Under the pieces are notes generated by a model, which did not search any database, had not been told where the DNA came from, and saw only the letters and a program-made list of their open reading frames with translations. This document shows, one piece after another, positions 46,651 to 54,865 of a stretch of 64,000 bases of DNA. The first letter of the stretch is position 1, and each line of letters opens with the position of its first letter. Origin of the DNA: Bdellovibrionales bacterium RIFCSPHIGHO2_01_FULL_40_29 (GTDB taxonomy: Bacteria; Bdellovibrionota; Bdellovibrionia; Bdellovibrionales; Bdellovibrionaceae); the NCBI GenBank assembly GCA_001771815.1, contig MEPU01000007.1:124001-188000 (forward strand). Direction: 5' to 3'. A program made the translations under genes and the position numbers.

Positions 46651-47805
46651 TCATCTGGAGTGCGCATGACGGATTCTCAGTGACCAGGGTTTTAGTATGG
46701 ATTCTTCTTCTGTTAACTGGCGAAGCGCAATGGCATCTAAAATATCAGAGGCTCGAACAACACCGACCAGTTGATTGTCCTGCACAACGGGAACGCCACC
46801 CATTATGGTCTTTAAAGTTAAAATCATAATATCTTCGATGGGATCATCGGGATGAATGACTTTTAGAAGCTCAACACTGATATCCTTGATGCGCATAGTA
46901 TCCCATGTTTTTTTAGGAATTTGTTTCAATAAATTTGCTGTTATGAGTGATGGTTGTCCCGCCTCTCGGATGACAGGCAAAAGAAGTGTTTTGGAATGTG
47001 CCATTTGAAAAACGGCTTCTGAAATTGTGGTATTTTCTGAAATTGAAGGAAGTGAAATCATCAGGTCTCTGGCTCGCAGACCTTTGAGCAAAGCCTGGCT
47101 CATGACGACAAAGTACTCACTTTTTGCAGCGGCATAAAGAAAAAATGCAATCAACATCAAAAGGAAATTAAATTGCAGAAAACCAATGACTCCAAAAATC
47201 CAGACAAACACTTGGCTGACCTTGACAGCAGTCCATGTTCCCAGAAGGTATCCTTGCTTTGTTACAAGAAACGCTCTCAGGACTCTTCCCCCATCCATTG
47301 GAAAGGCGGGTAAAAGATTAAAGATACCAAGAGCTAAATTGGTTTGTCCCACCCAATAGCAAAAAAAATCGATGTTTGCAGAGTTTGAGAGTTCTCGTAT
47401 CCCGAAAAGAGTTGCAGCAATGCCTAAGCTCACCAAAGGACCAATGATGGCAACTTTAAATTCAATGGAGGGTTCTTCAGGAATTTCTTCTATTTGGGAA
47501 GCGCCGCCCAACATCATTAAAGTAATCGCTCTGACTTTGAGGCCTTTAGCCTGTGCCATAAGGACATGGCCAAATTCATGAATAAAAATGGATAAGACTA
47601 AGGCCAAAGAAAAAATAACAGCCCAAATAAAGGGGGTTCCTGATACGTCATTGATGTTGGCTTTAGAAAGTTGAATAACGACTGGAAATTGGATCATGGC
47701 AACGAGGGCGACGTAGAACAAAAGGAAAAGAAGGCTGATGTGCAGTCTTATGGCCACCCCACGCAAAGTCAATAATGTCCAGCCAGAGATATCTTCTTTC
47801 AACAA
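46651..47805 (-). CDS. Site-2-type M50 metalloprotease with CBS domains
   Basis: About 384 residues with a TTG start at 47805, chosen because AAAGGAA precedes it and no ATG is available; the open frame itself extends to 47850. Six-helix membrane core with zinc motif HEFGH in FIHEFGHVLMAQAKGL and the third ligand in NLLPAFPMDGGRVLRAF, both intact. The C-terminal third (about 240-370) is a pair of CBS domains: LRARDLMISLPSISENTTISEAVFQMAHSKTLLLPVI and LKTIMGGVPVVQDNQLVGVVRASDILDAI. This is the SpoIVFB-like, CBS-containing S2P group, in which the CBS part gates the protease by nucleotide. Substrate unknown. Confidence 0.9.
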   Translation of the reverse strand: MLKEDISGWTLLTLRGVAIRLHISLLFLLFYVALVAMIQFPVVIQLSKANINDVSGTPFIWAVIFSLALVLSIFIHEFGHVLMAQAKGLKVRAITLMMLGGASQIEEIPEEPSIEFKVAIIGPLVSLGIAATLFGIRELSNSANIDFFCYWVGQTNLALGIFNLLPAFPMDGGRVLRAFLVTKQGYLLGTWTAVKVSQVFVWIFGVIGFLQFNFLLMLIAFFLYAAAKSEYFVVMSQALLKGLRARDLMISLPSISENTTISEAVFQMAHSKTLLLPVIREAGQPSLITANLLKQIPKKTWDTMRIKDISVELLKVIHPDDPIEDIMILTLKTIMGGVPVVQDNQLVGVVRASDILDAIALRQLTEEESILKPWSLRIRHAHSR

Positions 47806-47956
47806 GCGCCTGCTTCCTTTTTTCGAATTAAAGCATATGTGTTGCCACAAAAAACTTTAAGGAACTTAACTCATCACAAAGTTCACCATTTTTTGATGAT
47901 TGCAATTAAAAGACCATCGATGCGGGGCTGAAGGAAATGCCTGTAGGAGTGCATTG

Positions 47957-48006
47957 GGGCTTGTCGCATAAATTAAAGGTAAAAAAGACTCAAAAAGGTG
48001 GTGTAT
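47957..48006 (+). pseudogene. Decayed fragment of a DUF2239 gene
   Basis: Fifty bases align with 46398-46446 inside the DUF2239 gene with about 40 identities and one inserted base. The relic frame reads LSHKLKVKKTQ against VSDKQKVKKSQ in the intact gene; the insertion then breaks the frame. No longer match could be followed on either side. Together with the M50 gene in between this suggests an old tandem duplication of the locus, with one copy lost. The rest of the 47806-48039 gap holds no gene that I can support. Confidence 0.5.
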
Positions 48007-48039
48007 GGTGTGTGGCTGGGCTTTGTTTCTAGCATTTGT

Positions 48040-48924
48040 TTAAAACTCGAAACTGCGCATGAGTTCTTTGGTTATTTTATTTTCAATTTTTCGATCTGCT
48101 GTAACTAAAAATATTTCTTCGCGAATGTGATCAAGTTTTCCAATCTCGATGAGCTCTTTGGATTGCAATTGACGGCTTAGTGAATGGGCCGCTGCGGGTA
48201 GCAGTCCAAGACCACTGATTGCCATCAATTCTTTGACGGCAATGTCTTGAGTTTCACTGAGAATTTCAAAGTCAATGGCATGTCGAGTACGCCAGTGATC
48301 TAAGTCAAAACGAAGTTTACTGTCGTAAGTCGGAAGTAAGACGGGTTGACCTGTTAAGGATTCTGGAAATTTCTTTTTTAAATGCTTAAACTGCGGAGCG
48401 CCATAAAATGAGATCGAATTCGTCATGATTGAACGATAAAATATGCCTTTGGTCTCAGTGGACGAGGGGATAAAATTGGTAATCAGCAAATCAATGCGGT
48501 GATGGCGCAGGTCTCGAATCAGTTCATCCGATTTGCCCTCGAGCAGAGTGATTTGACAGGGCGAGATTTTCAGGGCTGCGTGAACGAGCTTCAGCACGAT
48601 TTGTTTTGGAATGCTATCAAGTGCTGCAATGCGGAGATCAGGTTTTGCTGGCTTAAACTTATTCTGTAAGGTCTCGCTCATTTCCGTGCCCAAGGCGAAA
48701 ATCTGATGGGAATAAGTCAATGCCACTTTCCCGTGTTCAGTGAGTGTTAATTTTTTATGATGTCGTTCAAAGAGCTGTACACCCAATGAATCTTCGAAGA
48801 TTTTAAGTTGGGCAGAAAGAGTAGGCTGCCCAAGGCGTAGCTTGATAGCTGCCTTTGAAACGCTTTGTTCCTCGGCAATAGTTTTAAAATAGTAAAGGTG
48901 GTGATAGTTGATCCATTTTTCCAT
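48040..48924 (-). CDS. NhaR-like LysR-family regulator
   Basis: 294 residues from the ATG at 48924 (MEKWINYHHLYYF), with GGGGTG upstream; the longer frame to 49035 adds residues with no place in the family. N-terminal winged helix-turn-helix: INYHHLYYFKTIAEEQSVSKAAIKLRLGQPTLSAQLKIFEDSLGVQLFERHHKKLTLTEHG, close to the NhaR type. The effector domain includes LLEGKSDELIRDLRHHRIDLLITN. It is divergent from terC, and a LysR-type box sits between them. Confidence 0.92.
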   Translation of the reverse strand: MEKWINYHHLYYFKTIAEEQSVSKAAIKLRLGQPTLSAQLKIFEDSLGVQLFERHHKKLTLTEHGKVALTYSHQIFALGTEMSETLQNKFKPAKPDLRIAALDSIPKQIVLKLVHAALKISPCQITLLEGKSDELIRDLRHHRIDLLITNFIPSSTETKGIFYRSIMTNSISFYGAPQFKHLKKKFPESLTGQPVLLPTYDSKLRFDLDHWRTRHAIDFEILSETQDIAVKELMAISGLGLLPAAAHSLSRQLQSKELIEIGKLDHIREEIFLVTADRKIENKITKELMRSFEF

Positions 48925-48943
48925 TCGGCACCCCAAGGAATCT

Positions 48944-48966
48944 TTGTATTGATAATTACGATACAA
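48944..48966. promoter_or_regulatory. LysR-type box between the regulator and terC
   Basis: TTGTAT-N11-ATACAA, a perfect dyad with the T-N11-A core expected of LysR regulators. A second dyad ATTGAT...ATCAAT overlaps it. Position is 20-42 bases ahead of the regulator's start codon, in the shared divergent promoter region. Confidence 0.6.
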
Positions 48967-49038
48967 ATCAATGTATTTATCTATTTGAGCAATGTACTTA
49001 AAGAATGGATATTTACTTAAAACAAAGGACGCCAAATT

Positions 49039-50055
49039 ATGACTCTTTTTCCGTTTGCAGAGTATTGGACTTTTTATATGGGTTTTATTCTGCTGGTGAT
49101 GACCATACTGGCATTGGATTTAGGAATATTTCATAAGGATGCTCATGAGGTTTCTTTCAAGGAAGCATCCCTTTGGACAACCGTTTGGATTTCTATTGCC
49201 TTGGTTTTTAATGTTTTATTTTATAAGTTTGCACAGTATCGCTTTGCGCTCGATGTACGGCTGATGGCTATCCCTGGCTTTGATCCCAATGAAGCCGCTA
49301 AGCAATCGGCCTTAGAATTTTTAACGGGCTACTTGGTCGAAAAATCTCTGGCAATTGATAATATATTTATTTTTGCAGTCGTCTTTTCCTATTTTGCAAT
49401 TCCGCGCATTTATCAGCACCGCGTTTTATTCTGGGGAATTCTTGGGGCGTTGATTTTTCGGGCTCTTTTTATCGCGATGGGCTCCGTTTTGATGCAGTAT
49501 AAAGTTGTTGTTATTTTCTTTGGTGTGCTTCTCATTGCTACTGGGATTAAAATGTTTTTTGCAGGAACTGAAAAGCAGAATCTTGAAAATAATTTCTTTG
49601 TTAGACAACTTAAAAAAGTATTTCGAATACATCCATTTATTGAAAAAGATCATTTTTTTTGGAAAAAAAATGGCCTGATCTATGTCACACCACTTTTCTT
49701 AGGACTTATTTTTATCGAATTGACCGATATTATTTTTGCAGTGGATTCTGTCCCCGCAATATTTGCACTGACCAAGGAGCCTCTGATTGTATTTACCAGT
49801 AATATTTTTGCGATCTTGGGTTTGCGTTCGATGTATTTTATGTTGGGCGGAGTGATGGAAAAATTTGTTTACATTAAGTATGGCTTAGCAGGAGTTTTGA
49901 TTTTTGTCGGATCAAAGATGGTCTATTTGAATGAGGTATTTGGTGGAAAGTTTCCAATATCGTGGTCATTGGCTATTATTGCATTTCTTATCGGATCATC
50001 CATTGTTGTTTCAGTCATTATGGATCGTCGTAAGTCGAAAATCCCGCATCACTAA
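49039..50055 (+). CDS. TerC/Alx family membrane protein
   Basis: 338 residues with eight or nine membrane segments. Family motifs: ALDLGIFHKDAHEVSFKEASLWTTVW, EKSLAIDNIFIFAVVFSYF (acidic residues within the membrane), LFWGILGALIFRALFI, then LIFIELTDIIFAVDSVPAIFALTKEPLIVFTSNIFAILGLRSMYF. Members export manganese or respond to alkaline pH (Alx) or tellurite. Divergent from an NhaR-like regulator, suggesting sodium or pH response (inference). No yybP-ykoY riboswitch is visible upstream. The end of the gene forms half of a terminator. Confidence 0.94.
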   Translation: MTLFPFAEYWTFYMGFILLVMTILALDLGIFHKDAHEVSFKEASLWTTVWISIALVFNVLFYKFAQYRFALDVRLMAIPGFDPNEAAKQSALEFLTGYLVEKSLAIDNIFIFAVVFSYFAIPRIYQHRVLFWGILGALIFRALFIAMGSVLMQYKVVVIFFGVLLIATGIKMFFAGTEKQNLENNFFVRQLKKVFRIHPFIEKDHFFWKKNGLIYVTPLFLGLIFIELTDIIFAVDSVPAIFALTKEPLIVFTSNIFAILGLRSMYFMLGGVMEKFVYIKYGLAGVLIFVGSKMVYLNEVFGGKFPISWSLAIIAFLIGSSIVVSVIMDRRKSKIPHH

Positions 50056-50089
50056 GAGAGGGGCAGTGATATGCCTGATGCGGGATTTT
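50038..50089. terminator. Bidirectional intrinsic terminator between terC and the OmpA-like gene
   Basis: AAAATCCCGCATC at 50038-50050 and GATGCGGGATTTT at 50077-50089 are perfect reverse complements. On the plus strand the stem ends in TTTTT and on the minus strand in TTTT. The left arm overlaps the last terC codons. Confidence 0.85.
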
Positions 50090-50105
50090 TCAGAGAATCA
50101 ATACT

Positions 50106-51455
50106 TTAATGAATGGCTGTTTCGTCCGGAGTGATAATAATATCTACGCGGCGGTTTTGAGCGCGCCCTTCTTTGGATTTATTTGTTGCGATGGGCTTTT
50201 CAAAACCATAGCCTTCGGCTTCGATATTGATGTCATCAAAACCATTTGTTTTAAAGTAAGTTGCGACAGCATCGGCTCTTTCCGTTGAAATAGATTTGTT
50301 CTGAGCCACTGTGCCCGTTGAATCTGTGTGGCCTTCGACTTTGATTTCTGCAGCTTGAAGTGCTCGTGCCACATCAGTCACCTTAGAAAGCAATTCAAGA
50401 GATGGGCCAGGGACAGAAGCTTGGCCACTTGCAAAGTTCATTTTTTTTAAGCGAATCAGCAAGCTATTTCCTTGTTGAAATGTTTCAGCTTCATCAGGAG
50501 AAAACTGCGCGCGAGCCTCTTCAATAGCTCGCTGAATTTCGATAGAGCTCTTGGCTGAATCAAGATTTTCTTTTGTCAGCGCAAGATCTTTTTCTTTTGC
50601 TGTGGCTTCCGATGATGTCACGGATAAATCTGATTCTAGATTTTTAATTTGACGATTCTGATTCACCATCGTGACAGCTGTTGATTCTGGAAGTTTTCCA
50701 CCATTCTTAGAGATAACCTGCATCACCTCGTTCAACATCATGGCGTCATTTTTTGCAGTTGCAACGGGGGCTGCAAAACCGCTTGGATTGCGCACATTCG
50801 CTGATATAAGAGATTCTGCTGTTTTTAACGAAAGTTCCGCTTTTCTTAAGGTGTTGGGTGCATAGCGGTCAGCGCCATCTTTTTTGGCACCATTGATATT
50901 TGCCTTAGCTTCTCCGAGATGGGTTAATACAGTGGCTTTTCGTTCAAGATCAATATAGCGATCCTGAAGTTTTACCATTTTTTCAGCGCTTATTTTTTCT
51001 AAATTTTTTGATTGGTTGCTCACATCGGAATCGATATCTTTGAGCTCATCACGAAGTTCAGAATATGTTCCAGCCCCAGCAGTCAATGCGGTTTGTCGGG
51101 CATCGAAAAGGGTTCCGGCTTTTGCGCCGCGGGTGGCGGAAAGTTCATAAGATTTTTCCAAATATCCACGAGCAATTCGCAAGTCATTCAAAACCTCATC
51201 TTGCTTTTGATTTGCAGCTAAATCAGATTTTGCTTCGCGGTGCCATTTAACAGCATTGTCGAATTCATCTTTTGCAAGGACGTCGACATTTTTTAGTATT
51301 GCAGAATTTAAATCGCTATCTAGTTTTGAAATTTCTTCTTGTGGATTAGCTGTGCTTGGAATATCGGCCTTCTTGATATTCGACGCACAGGCAACAAAGG
51401 TCATCAGTACAGGGATCATAATCCATGATTTCATAAAATAACTTTTTGTTCGCAT
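50106..51455 (-). CDS. OmpA-family lipoprotein
   Basis: 449 residues from the ATG at 51455, with GGGAGGAAG upstream. Signal sequence ends in a lipobox-like TFVACASN, so the mature protein is probably lipidated. The long middle part (about 40-330) is helical and coiled-coil-like. The C-terminal OmpA domain (about 340-445) has MNFASGQASVPGPSLELLSKV, VEGHTDSTGTVAQNKSISTERADAV and the peptidoglycan-binding end EGRAQNRRVDIII (Asp and Arg present). Links outer membrane and wall. A 20-base palindrome lies upstream. Confidence 0.9.
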   Translation of the reverse strand: MRTKSYFMKSWIMIPVLMTFVACASNIKKADIPSTANPQEEISKLDSDLNSAILKNVDVLAKDEFDNAVKWHREAKSDLAANQKQDEVLNDLRIARGYLEKSYELSATRGAKAGTLFDARQTALTAGAGTYSELRDELKDIDSDVSNQSKNLEKISAEKMVKLQDRYIDLERKATVLTHLGEAKANINGAKKDGADRYAPNTLRKAELSLKTAESLISANVRNPSGFAAPVATAKNDAMMLNEVMQVISKNGGKLPESTAVTMVNQNRQIKNLESDLSVTSSEATAKEKDLALTKENLDSAKSSIEIQRAIEEARAQFSPDEAETFQQGNSLLIRLKKMNFASGQASVPGPSLELLSKVTDVARALQAAEIKVEGHTDSTGTVAQNKSISTERADAVATYFKTNGFDDINIEAEGYGFEKPIATNKSKEGRAQNRRVDIIITPDETAIH

Positions 51456-51481
51456 AAAGTATTCTTCCTCCCAAAAGGTGA

Positions 51482-51501
51482 CATTCAAAACATTTTGAAT
51501 G
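51482..51501. promoter_or_regulatory. 20-base palindrome upstream of the OmpA-like gene
   Basis: CATTCAAAA at 51482-51490 and TTTTGAATG at 51493-51501 around two bases. It is in the 5' leader or promoter of the minus-strand gene, 27-46 bases before its start. Operator-like; no regulator is identified. Confidence 0.45.
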
Positions 51502-51656
51502 GTTACGAATGGATTTGGCCCTTTTTGAATAATGGCTGCAATAATATTTGCAGTTGTTGTGAGGAACTCGACATTTCAGCTGTGAGATGACAGTTTCCGC
51601 TTTACTTCATGTCTTGGGTCTTGAATAATTTAAACTATGATGAAAAACCTTAAAAG

Positions 51657-52697
51657 ATGTCGTCACAGATGATACAAGCCGAAGATCTAGCAGGTTTATC
51701 TGATGCGGAAATCTTAAAACTTCGTTTTAAAGATATTGTTTTGACACTTCCGGGGACTGAAGTCGAAGCGCGAATTCAGCAGTTGTATTCAGAACTCGAG
51801 GCCAAAGGTTTGGTTTTTCGACCGCAGTTTTTTTTTGGTGATGAGTGGTTTAGTCCCGAAGGGATGAATGCGATTTCAATTCCATTTTATCTTGCCAACA
51901 CACGACTTAAAAATTTAGAAAAATCATTGATGCTAGAGGTCGAAGGTGGTGATTCGGAATGGTTTATGAAGCTGCTTCGACACGAAGCGGGTCATTGTTT
52001 TGATCATTGCTATCGGTTTTCAAAGCGTAAAAATTGGAGCCAGGTTTTTGGTTCTCCCAACTTAGAGTATCAGCCAGAAACATATCGACCTCAGCCGTAT
52101 AGCAAAAGTTTTGTTAAGCATCTGGATCGCTGGTATGCGCAAGCGCATCCAGATGAGGATTTTGCAGAAACTTTTGCAGTTTGGTTAACACCCACTTCTG
52201 ATTGGAAAAAAGATTACAGTCGTTGGCCCGTGGCCTTAGCGAAATTAGAATTTATGGACATGCTCGCATTTAAAAGTAAAAAACTGAAAATTGTGGCTGA
52301 GACCGGGCGATTCCCAAGCGATGTTTCGCGATTAACATCAACATTGGAGAAGTACTATCAAAGACGAACTCGTGAACAGGCGGATGATTATCCTGATTTT
52401 TATGACAGTGATTTGCGGCGAATTTTTAATGGTGATAGCAGTTTAGCTAAACGTGAATTTTCTGCGGGACGATTTATGAATCGCAACCGCAAGTCTATTG
52501 TCGCCACTGTCGCCTGGGCGACAAGTGAAAGAAAATTTACTATTGATGCATTGGTGAAACGTTTGATTTTACGATGTGATAAGTTAGAACTGCGATTAGG
52601 GAAAACGGAAATCCAAACCACCATGGAAGTCGCCAGCTTTCTAACAAGTCTAGTTAAAAATTATCTTTTTACTGGAAAATTTAAGCGAGAGGCATAA
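51657..52697 (+). CDS. Putative zinc metallopeptidase
   Basis: 346 residues without signal peptide. Gluzincin-like motif LLRHEAGHCFDHCY (about 103) with a downstream glutamate in AHPDEDFAETFAVWLTPTS (about 165-180), the arrangement of the group annotated as putative zinc-binding metallo-peptidases. The N-terminal ILKLRFKDIVLTLPGTEVEARIQQLYSELE and the C-terminal basic helical part are specific to this type. It is followed after 5 bases by an ATP-grasp ligase, a pairing that suggests joint work on one peptide. Substrate unknown. There is no strong ribosome binding site before the ATG. Confidence 0.8.
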   Translation: MSSQMIQAEDLAGLSDAEILKLRFKDIVLTLPGTEVEARIQQLYSELEAKGLVFRPQFFFGDEWFSPEGMNAISIPFYLANTRLKNLEKSLMLEVEGGDSEWFMKLLRHEAGHCFDHCYRFSKRKNWSQVFGSPNLEYQPETYRPQPYSKSFVKHLDRWYAQAHPDEDFAETFAVWLTPTSDWKKDYSRWPVALAKLEFMDMLAFKSKKLKIVAETGRFPSDVSRLTSTLEKYYQRRTREQADDYPDFYDSDLRRIFNGDSSLAKREFSAGRFMNRNRKSIVATVAWATSERKFTIDALVKRLILRCDKLELRLGKTEIQTTMEVASFLTSLVKNYLFTGKFKREA

Positions 52698-52702
52698 CCA
52701 AT

Positions 52703-53704
52703 ATGAAGCCATTAAAAATTCTTCTATTGTTTGACTTGGCGATAGAACTGCCACCAGAGGAATACGCAGATCACTGGAATACTCCGGATTGGAAACCTGA
52801 AAAAGATATCAAAAATACACTGACCAAACTAGGGCATGAAGTGATTCCTCTTGGAATTTTTAACAGCATAAATCCATTTTTAAAAATTGTTCATGAACAA
52901 AAGCCTGATCTTGTTTTTAATATGAGCGAAGCTTTTAATAATAAAAGAGAGTTTGAACCCAATTTAACGGCTTTGATGCAATTGGTAGATGTGCCGTTCA
53001 CCGGCTCAGGTCCGTTAAGTTTGCATTTATGCAAAGACAAGGGTCTTACTAAAATTTTACTGGGCCATCACCGGATTCGCACACCCAAATTTGTGGTGGC
53101 TAAAAAATCCAAACCTGTGGAGTCCCTTAAAAAATTTAAGTTTCCGGCTTTTATTAAACCACTTCAATTGGAATCTTCCGAGGGAATCTCTCAGGTTTCT
53201 TATGTTGAAAATGAAAAAGATGCTTTGGCCCGAGTGAAGTTTATTCATGAGCGCCTTGAGGCGGATGCCATCATCGAAGAATTTATCGATGGTCGCGAAG
53301 TTTATGTCAGTCTGCTGGGAAATGAAAAATTAAATGTTTTTCCACCGCGAGAACTTTTCTTTAAGCAGGTTCCCGATGACGAGCCCAAATTTGCGACGTA
53401 TCGAAGTAAATGGGATAAAGACTATCGAAAAAAATGGGGTATTGATACCGGCTGGGCAGCACCAATGCCGACTTCGACGCAAAAAAAGCTCAATGAAATT
53501 TGTAAAAAAATTTATCGATTGTTGCATATTCAAGGATATGGTCGTATTGACCTTCGCATTGACGCTCAGGATGAAATCTATTTTATTGAAGCCAATCCCA
53601 ATCCATCCATTGCGAAGCAGGAGGATTACGCTCTATCTGCTAGTAAGAGTGGCCTAGAGTACGAAGATCTGATTGCAAAGATTGTTTCTTTGGCTGTGGG
53701 ATGA
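52703..53704 (+). CDS. ATP-grasp ligase, D-Ala-D-Ala ligase-like
   Basis: 333 residues with the Ddl-like ATP-grasp order. N-terminal KPLKILLLFDLAIELPPEEYADHWNTPD differs from Ddl; then FNMSEAFNNKREFEPNLTALMQLVDVPFTGSGP, the central PAFIKPLQLESSEGISQ and IIEEFIDGREVYVSLLG, and the metal-binding YFIEANPNPSIAKQ. It probably ligates an amino acid or peptide. Because the active site differs from true D-Ala-D-Ala ligases and the neighbour is a peptidase, a peptide-specific ligase is more likely than cell-wall synthesis. GAGAGG is before the ATG. Confidence 0.86.
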   Translation: MKPLKILLLFDLAIELPPEEYADHWNTPDWKPEKDIKNTLTKLGHEVIPLGIFNSINPFLKIVHEQKPDLVFNMSEAFNNKREFEPNLTALMQLVDVPFTGSGPLSLHLCKDKGLTKILLGHHRIRTPKFVVAKKSKPVESLKKFKFPAFIKPLQLESSEGISQVSYVENEKDALARVKFIHERLEADAIIEEFIDGREVYVSLLGNEKLNVFPPRELFFKQVPDDEPKFATYRSKWDKDYRKKWGIDTGWAAPMPTSTQKKLNEICKKIYRLLHIQGYGRIDLRIDAQDEIYFIEANPNPSIAKQEDYALSASKSGLEYEDLIAKIVSLAVG

Positions 53705-53863
53705 ATAAGCTGTAGAACTTTTTGACAGTGACGACCTGTGACTCTTTGTGAATGGGCTAGACATCATTTCATTTTTTAAATCATTCTATGAGATTTCGCG
53801 GTGGCTTTATATTCGCTAGTATAGCCTTGAAAAACAACTCTGTTTGAAAAGGGACCGAACTCT

Positions 53864-54865
53864 ATGAAAAAAATGATTTTGCACAGTATGATTTTCACAT
53901 TGTCTTTGATGTCTGCGCTTTCAGCCGTAGCTTCGGACAATATTTATGACTACAACTACTGGGGTCATGAGATCATTCGCAAATATACGGCACAAATTGC
54001 TGCTTCGGGCACACTCGAGACCATCAGTTCGGATCCTAATAAGTGTCTGCCTGTTTATAAGAATGCGATCGCAAACGGAGTTTTAGATATTCGCTATGCT
54101 CTGGGATACTTTGATGATTCTCAAGGGACTGACGTCATGTGGGATGGCGTGAATTATGGGATTTCTCCTAGTTTGGATATTGGAATGTACAACAGTATTC
54201 GTCGCGCTTTGACTGAGCCATGCTCGAACAGCGAACAGGCAGATCTTTGTGGATTCAAAGTGGCTTCGGAAGGTCTTGGAATTTCGGTATTGGAAAAACC
54301 AGTTGTCTTAGCGGGTGGTGCATCTGTACTGGCGCGAATGACACTGACATATGCCTCGGCATCAGAGTCCTTTGTGTTGAATCAAGGCGAGCTTAGTGAG
54401 CGTCAAAAATTTTTGGCGGAACAGTCCGAAAAAAATTATTTTGGTGGGATTGGCCATGCGGATATTGTGATTTACAATGGGCACTCGCGCGATGGTGGTG
54501 GACCAGATTTTAATCCTCCAATTCTGGATAAATCTTTGCACGTGAACTATCGGGGCTATTATCAAGTGAAGCGTCCTGGGATTCGTCGTGTGCTTGATTT
54601 GATTCGAAATGGTCCTAACAAAGACAGTGTGATGACTTTTTTCTCATGTTATTCAAGAAAACATTTTTATACGGATTTGCTTAAAGCAAATCCGAAACAA
54701 CGACTGGTTCTATCTGCTGATACAATCGATTATTATGATTCACTGAAAGCGTCGATGGGATATTTGCAAGGGTTTTTGCGTGGAGCTTGCGGACAGGAGC
54801 TGGCAGATGTCGCCAAGCAGGGTGAAAAGATTAAAGATGGATTTATAGGATATCAAATCAAATGA
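53864..54865 (+). CDS. Secreted protein with caspase/gingipain-like (clan CD) catalytic pattern
   Basis: 333 residues. Signal peptide (cleavage near 23, SAVAS). Near 205 a predicted strand ends in ADIVIYNGHSRDGGGPDF and near 260 another ends in DSVMTFFSCYSRKHF. Strand-His-Ser/Gly followed about 55 residues later by strand-Ser-Cys is the arrangement of the catalytic His/Cys dyad in caspase-fold peptidases. The N-terminal third is unrelated to known families. It overlaps the next gene, a serine peptidase, by 4 bases (ATGA), so the two are translated together. The peptidase assignment is inference; secretion is well supported. Confidence 0.72.
   Translation: MKKMILHSMIFTLSLMSALSAVASDNIYDYNYWGHEIIRKYTAQIAASGTLETISSDPNKCLPVYKNAIANGVLDIRYALGYFDDSQGTDVMWDGVNYGISPSLDIGMYNSIRRALTEPCSNSEQADLCGFKVASEGLGISVLEKPVVLAGGASVLARMTLTYASASESFVLNQGELSERQKFLAEQSEKNYFGGIGHADIVIYNGHSRDGGGPDFNPPILDKSLHVNYRGYYQVKRPGIRRVLDLIRNGPNKDSVMTFFSCYSRKHFYTDLLKANPKQRLVLSADTIDYYDSLKASMGYLQGFLRGACGQELADVAKQGEKIKDGFIGYQIK

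Noticed and set aside
48925-49035. N-terminal extension of the LysR-type regulator
   Set aside because: The family begins at the helix-turn-helix start (MEKWINYHHL). The extension covers the divergent promoter and LysR box.
48925-49038. Manganese (yybP-ykoY) riboswitch before terC
   Set aside because: None of the conserved loop sequences is present; the region is explained by the LysR box and promoter.
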